NCBI RefSeq assembly: GCF_004345665.1
Contig: NZ_SLWR01000008.1
Span: forward strand, 186,001-250,000
Reading direction: 5' to 3'
Source: Kribbella antiqua
Lineage (GTDB): Bacteria > Actinomycetota > Actinomycetes > Propionibacteriales > Kribbellaceae
DNA: 64,000 bases
The notes below the pieces were generated by a model. That model did not search any database. It was not told the origin of the DNA and worked only from the letters and a program-made list of their open reading frames with translations. A program made the translations under genes and the position numbers. Of this stretch, positions 60,171 to 64,000 are shown piece after piece. Every line of letters starts with the position of its first letter. The stretch's first letter is position 1.

Positions 60171-61127
60171 TCAGCGGACTGGGCAGGAAGCGCCACAGGG
60201 CTTGGCGGTCAGGACGGGCTGGCGCCGCCGTAGTACGTGGAGAACCTGTACGGCGGCCTGACACGGCCGGCCGGTGACGTCGAGCCACCCATATCGGAGC
60301 GTCGACTCCGCGCGCAGCGTGGCGCAGTTGTCGCGGTCGAGATCGCGCCAGCGCTGATCCGGGACGAGATGAAGGCGGCCGTCGAGCTCGACGATCAGAT
60401 CGAACCCTTTGTAGAAGACATCCGTGAACTCGCTGTCCACGGCGCGTTGCCGCAGGCCGGCCGGCAGTCCATGCCGGCGCTCGACGTCTCGCAGGTAGCG
60501 CAGCTCAAGGAGTGAGTGTGACCCAGCGGCGACATCGCCGAGGATCGGACGCAATGACGCGCGGTGCCGGAGCCGGGGCCGATCCGCCAGCGCTGTCGCC
60601 AGGCCAGCGGGGCTGACCCGGCCGCTTTGGCACGCCTCAGCGATGACCGCTGCGGCCTGGTCGAGCGAGGAGGTGATACCGATGATGTCCAGAACGGCGT
60701 CGGCCGGAGTTCGCCGCGGCGGGATCCCGGGGGCGAGGCGGTCGGCCCAGTGCTCGTCGCGGTGAATGACGAGGTTCGGCCGAGCCTTGACTCGGCGGAG
60801 TCTGGGAATTGTCACGTACACCGGACGGTTGTGGCGGGGCTTGAGCAGCCCAAGCTGCTCTGCTGCGGTGTAATGGCTCCAGGCGGCGTCGGGTCCGGCG
60901 TACAAGAGGGCCGCCAGCAACTGCTCGTCGTACCCGATCGGTCCGGTGTGGGTGGCGTAGACGCCGGGGTGAACGATCTGCCAGCGTCTGTTGCGCAGAT
61001 GGCGCCTGATCTGGGGCTCTGACCAGCCGGCGGCCTGCAGTTGCGCGCGGGACACGATTTGCTGCTGGTCGTGGATGAGTACGGCGATACCTTCGTCGGC
61101 AAGCTGCCGCTTCCACCACCAATCCAT
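60171..61127 (-). CDS. AbiEi-like N-terminus with DUF559/Vsr-type nuclease-like C-terminus
   Basis: About 318 residues. The N-terminal part (HDQQQIVSRAQLQAAGWSEPQIRRHLRNRRWQIVHPGVYATHTG) is the AbiEi-type antitoxin winged helix. The C-terminal part ends in a PD-(D/E)xK-like core FTDVFYKGFDLIVELDGRLHL, as in DUF559 and Vsr endonucleases. The combination is common in actinobacteria in many lineage-specific copies; its function is unproven but defence or selfish-element roles are suspected. No AbiEii toxin is adjacent. ATG 61127 is taken as the start because upstream codons run into a palindrome. Confidence 0.75.
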   Translation of the reverse strand: MDWWWKRQLADEGIAVLIHDQQQIVSRAQLQAAGWSEPQIRRHLRNRRWQIVHPGVYATHTGPIGYDEQLLAALLYAGPDAAWSHYTAAEQLGLLKPRHNRPVYVTIPRLRRVKARPNLVIHRDEHWADRLAPGIPPRRTPADAVLDIIGITSSLDQAAAVIAEACQSGRVSPAGLATALADRPRLRHRASLRPILGDVAAGSHSLLELRYLRDVERRHGLPAGLRQRAVDSEFTDVFYKGFDLIVELDGRLHLVPDQRWRDLDRDNCATLRAESTLRYGWLDVTGRPCQAAVQVLHVLRRRQPVLTAKPCGASCPVR

Positions 61128-61205
61128 CCGAACAAGGATCCCGGATTTCCGCGCCCTCCGCCGGATGCCCTGTGGATAACCCCAGCCCCGCCTCGGCAGG
61201 TCTGC

Positions 61206-61250
61206 TTTGTGGAACTTCATTTGCGCACAGAGCAAATTAAGTTCCACAAA
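61206..61250. repeat. Near-perfect palindrome flanking the AbiEi/DUF559 gene, 5' side
   Basis: Arms 61206-61224 (TTTGTGGAACTTCATTTGC) and 61232-61250 pair at 18 of 19 around GCACAGA. It is AT-richer than its surroundings and lies 79 bases before the gene start. The core GGAACTT.ATTTGC recalls the arms at 50551 and 60128. Confidence 0.75.
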
Positions 61251-61294
61251 TGCCCGAGACGGTAAGCCGGAGGTCCTGGGTGGTGCGTGGAGGG

Positions 61295-63763
61295 CTAGTC
61301 GGTGTGGGTGGGTTGGGTGGGGGAGTGGCGGAGGGTGGTGGTGGCGGGGAGGAGGGTTGAGGTGAAGGTCAGGAGGGTGGCGGTGGTGATGATGACCAGG
61401 TAGATCCAGAGGGGGCCGGTGGGGAGGGCCGTGGTGGAGACGGTGGCGGCGTAGGGGAGTAGGCAGGCTAGGGCTACCAAGGTTCCTAGGAGGATGCCGG
61501 TGAGGGCGATCAGGGTGCTTTCGGTGGTTAGCATGCGGAGGACTTGGGTGCGGGTGGAGCCGGTGAGGCGTTGGAGGGCGAACTCGCGGCGGCGGCGGAG
61601 GGTGGTCGAGACGAGGGTGTTGACGACCGAGACCGCGGTGTAGGCGATCAGCATGCCGACGAGCATGTAGTTGATCCAGGCCTGGGTTTGCAGGTCTTCG
61701 ATGTTGGAGGCAACGAGTGCGTCGCGATCAGCTACCTGTACGCCGGGATGTGCGGCGGCCAGTTTGGTGAGGGCCGGGCGTACGTCGGTTCCGGGATCGG
61801 AGCGGACCAGGATCTGCTTGGTCAACCCGTCGGTGGTGTGCGCGGCAACGAGTTCGGCCGGCAGGATGATGGTTTCGTAGCCGCGTTCGGCCGCGAAGGT
61901 CGCGACCACGCGCAGCTTGACCGCGGTTCCGTCGCCCAACGTCATGGTGATCTCCGAGCCGATACGCCGGCCGATCTTCGAGGCGACGTAGTCCGGCAAT
62001 GCGACCGTCGATCCGGTGAGGCCGGTCAGCGAGCCGCCAGTCAGCCGGACCGGCGCCGTACCGTCATGGCCTTGTGCGTTCACGCCGAGCAGAGGCGCGC
62101 CTTCCTCGTCGAAGGGAGCGTTGCGCGGTTCGTCGATGACGCCAGTACTGCGGACAAACGCCGAGGCGCTGGCGACACCAGGCACGGATCGCACCTGATC
62201 GAGCAGCTTCAAAGACAGGCCTGCAGGCGAGACCAGTACGGCGTCCGCACGGAGATCTCTGGTGAATGCCTCGGAGGCGGCGTGGACTTGCGTGGTCTGC
62301 ATGTAGAGGTTCGCGGTCGAGATGCCGACGGCAAGCATCACCGGCATCGCCGCGGCCGACATCGCCACCGAACGCGCCGACACATTGAGGATCGCGAGCC
62401 GTCCGTTGACGCCGGTCAGTGCCTGAACAGGCCAGCGAAGAACCAGGAGCACGGCCTTGGTCCAGAACGGGCCAAGCAGTGCAACGCCAATTGCCCAGCA
62501 GAGCACCGACGGCCCGGCGGTCGCGCCGGCAAGCGGGCCACTCATCACAGTAGCGGTGACGATCAGCAGCGCGAGGCCGCCGCCGAGGAACAGCAGCCCG
62601 AACAGCAACCGCACCCAGCTGAACCACTTCCGCTGCAGCGAAGCCTCCATCAGCGCCTCGAGCGGCCGGATCTTCGCAGACTTGCGAGCCGCGATCAGCG
62701 CGGCGCCGATGGCAGCCAGTACGGCGGCTCCCGCGCCGGCCGCGAACGGGATCGGGCCCTGGCTGAACTCGACCACGGGTGACGCGACGCCGTGCGAGCC
62801 GAGCTGGTCGAAGAGGAACCGGCCGAGGAAGATGCCCGGTACGCAGCCGAGCAGGACGGCCGGGATCGAGACGAGCAGCGATTCGCCGAGGATCATCCGC
62901 CGGACCTGGCCGGGCGTCGTACCGATGCCGCGCAGCAGCGCGAACTCGCGCTCGCGGTGCTGAGCCGACAACGCCAGCGTCGAGGCGACGACGAACATCA
63001 TCGTCATGGTGGCGATACCGCCGAAGGAGCCGGCGATCGCGATCAGCGCGGTCCGTTGCGCCTCGGTGCCAGGGTGCTCGGCCGTCCCGCGGTCGACCCC
63101 GGTGCTGACGGTGATGTTTGCGTCGAGCGCCTGCAGACGGTCCTTCACGGCGTCGATATCGGTGCCGGAAGCAACGAGTACGCCGATGTCCGCGAAGCGG
63201 CCCGGACGACCGGCGAGCTGTGCGGCATCCCGGTCGGAGAAGAAGGCGTGACCGGCCGGCCCGGCGGCCACTCCGCTGACGACGAGGTGAGCAGGTTCGC
63301 CGTTGATCAGGAAGGTGACGCGATCGCCGGGACGGTGCCCAGGACCAGTGACGACCTGACCGTCGGCCGGTGCGTGCCCTGAAGTCAGCCGGTACGGCGC
63401 CAGCCGCGCACTCGACCAGTTGTGGCCTTCAGCAACATCGGGCGCAATCGCCGGAAACGTGAGATCGCCGATCGCGGCCGAAACACCTTCTACAGAACGG
63501 ATCTTGGCGACCAGCGAAGCCGGTACGCCGACACGCTCAGGCAACGGTGTCGCGTCCTCCGCGCCCGGGCGGAGGTGCGACTGCTTGCCGGTGACAACGA
63601 TCGGAGCACCGGCGAGGCGGGAAGGTTCGACGTTGGAGCGGATGCCGGTCTCCATCAGGCCGCCGCAGGCCATCACGATCGCCGTACCGAAGACGACCGC
63701 GACGAACGTGGCGATGAAGCCGCCCTTGCGGAAGCGCAACGTGCGGACAGCCAGGCGCATCAT
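61295..63763 (-). CDS. FtsX-family ABC transporter permease (MacB/LolE-like, two-FtsX type)
   Basis: 822 residues with a first membrane helix (GGFIATFVAVVFGTAIVMACGG), an extracytoplasmic domain about 45-245, a first FtsX block with three helices and the cytoplasmic REREFALLRGIGTTPGQVRRMIL coupling motif, a central hydrophobic pair, a second external domain and a second FtsX block with RRREFALQRLTGSTRTQVLRML. Typical of actinomycete exporters of lipids, peptides or antimicrobial agents. The start overlaps the ATPase stop by 4 bases. Substrate unknown. Confidence 0.92.
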   Translation of the reverse strand: MMRLAVRTLRFRKGGFIATFVAVVFGTAIVMACGGLMETGIRSNVEPSRLAGAPIVVTGKQSHLRPGAEDATPLPERVGVPASLVAKIRSVEGVSAAIGDLTFPAIAPDVAEGHNWSSARLAPYRLTSGHAPADGQVVTGPGHRPGDRVTFLINGEPAHLVVSGVAAGPAGHAFFSDRDAAQLAGRPGRFADIGVLVASGTDIDAVKDRLQALDANITVSTGVDRGTAEHPGTEAQRTALIAIAGSFGGIATMTMMFVVASTLALSAQHREREFALLRGIGTTPGQVRRMILGESLLVSIPAVLLGCVPGIFLGRFLFDQLGSHGVASPVVEFSQGPIPFAAGAGAAVLAAIGAALIAARKSAKIRPLEALMEASLQRKWFSWVRLLFGLLFLGGGLALLIVTATVMSGPLAGATAGPSVLCWAIGVALLGPFWTKAVLLVLRWPVQALTGVNGRLAILNVSARSVAMSAAAMPVMLAVGISTANLYMQTTQVHAASEAFTRDLRADAVLVSPAGLSLKLLDQVRSVPGVASASAFVRSTGVIDEPRNAPFDEEGAPLLGVNAQGHDGTAPVRLTGGSLTGLTGSTVALPDYVASKIGRRIGSEITMTLGDGTAVKLRVVATFAAERGYETIILPAELVAAHTTDGLTKQILVRSDPGTDVRPALTKLAAAHPGVQVADRDALVASNIEDLQTQAWINYMLVGMLIAYTAVSVVNTLVSTTLRRRREFALQRLTGSTRTQVLRMLTTESTLIALTGILLGTLVALACLLPYAATVSTTALPTGPLWIYLVIITTATLLTFTSTLLPATTTLRHSPTQPTHTD

Positions 63764-64000
63764 CGGGCCACCGCCATGGAAAGCTTGGAGCGCGCGCCGA
63801 GGTGGGTCATCCGGTCGGCGACCTGTTCCGCGGTCGGGGCGGTGAGGCTGCCGGCCAGTACTCCGTCGGCGAGGAAGACGACCTGGTCGGCGTACGACGC
63901 GGCGACCGGATCGTGGGTGACCATCACGACCGTCTGGCCCTGGCTGCGGACCGGCTCGCGGAGCAGCTCGAGGACGTCGGCCGCGGTCTGGGTGTCGAGG
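63760..64000 (-). CDS. ABC transporter ATPase, LolD/MacB type (partial, N-terminal part outside window)
   Basis: The visible 79 C-terminal residues read LDTQTAADVLELLREPV through the H-loop VMVTHDPVAASYADQVVFLADG and end ARSKLSMAVAR. The D-loop LDTQTA follows Walker B, which lies just beyond the edge. It is the partner of the FtsX-type permease, coupled by ATGA. Walker A and the signature are not in the window. Confidence 0.92.
   Translation of the reverse strand, partial: LDTQTAADVLELLREPVRSQGQTVVMVTHDPVAASYADQVVFLADGVLAGSLTAPTAEQVADRMTHLGARSKLSMAVAR

Noticed and set aside
60171..60200. Premature end of the AbiEi/DUF559 gene suggesting a pseudogene
   Set aside because: The nuclease-like core and a normal helical C-terminus are present before the stop, so no truncation is evident.

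Overview
The window is about 64 kb of high-GC actinomycete DNA. The strong preference for G or C in third codon positions, the many GTG starts, the dense operons with ATGA/GTGA overlaps, the Tat and Sec secreted glycosidases and the large number of one-component regulators all point to a soil actinobacterium. A Kribbella-like member of the Propionibacteriales is my best guess; that is inference from style and gene content, not from a marker gene. There is no rRNA, tRNA, phage, transposase or CRISPR array that I can recognise.

Layout. (1) 1-7296: a nitrogen module on the minus strand, marR - NCS1 transporter - ureA - ureB - ureC - ureF - ureG (cut by the window edge), with a divergent AmiC-like cytoplasmic amide/urea-binding protein. 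UreF carries a striking in-frame low-complexity insertion built from repeats. (2) 7399-19200: mixed accessory genes, namely a flavin monooxygenase with its TetR, a stand-alone LigD-type polymerase domain, ilvE behind an XRE/TPR regulator, a receiver/thioredoxin-reductase fusion with a cNMP-domain histidine kinase, and a MerR regulator. (3) 19273-33035: a sugar-acid locus: KDG-type kinase, KDPG-type aldolase, secreted sialidase, galactonate-type dehydratase, two FadR-type GntR paralogues, an SDR dehydrogenase, two glycosidases and a CUT1-type sugar ABC importer. The genes fit hydrolysis of a galactoside, uptake, oxidation to the aldonate and DeLey-Doudoroff-type breakdown. (4) 33145-40447: a secreted C39/FG-GAP protein, hydrolases (one fused to a DNA-binding domain and a decayed cyclase domain), OsmC, a flavoprotein and the AzlCD exporter.

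(5) 40562-55295: a beta-glucan/chitin locus. A GH1 beta-glucosidase, an Opp/Dpp-type importer, a LacI regulator, a ROK regulator and three secreted enzymes (GH16, GH30, GH18) that share almost the same RICIN carbohydrate-binding module. Nearly identical LacI operators lie before the importer's binding protein and before GH16, so import, cytoplasmic hydrolysis and secreted depolymerases are probably one regulon. (6) 55370-64000: small regulators and enzymes, an AbiEi/DUF559-type gene bracketed by palindromes, and an FtsX/LolD-type ABC exporter whose ATPase runs off the end.

The most unusual property is not one gene but a population of long-armed palindromes. Several belong to families repeated within the window: one family has three copies, all placed between convergent gene pairs; another has two copies at 3' gene ends, one of which supplies the stop codon of the LacI gene; a third sits twice inside the ureF reading frame and is translated. 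I regard this as the best candidate for an undescribed system.
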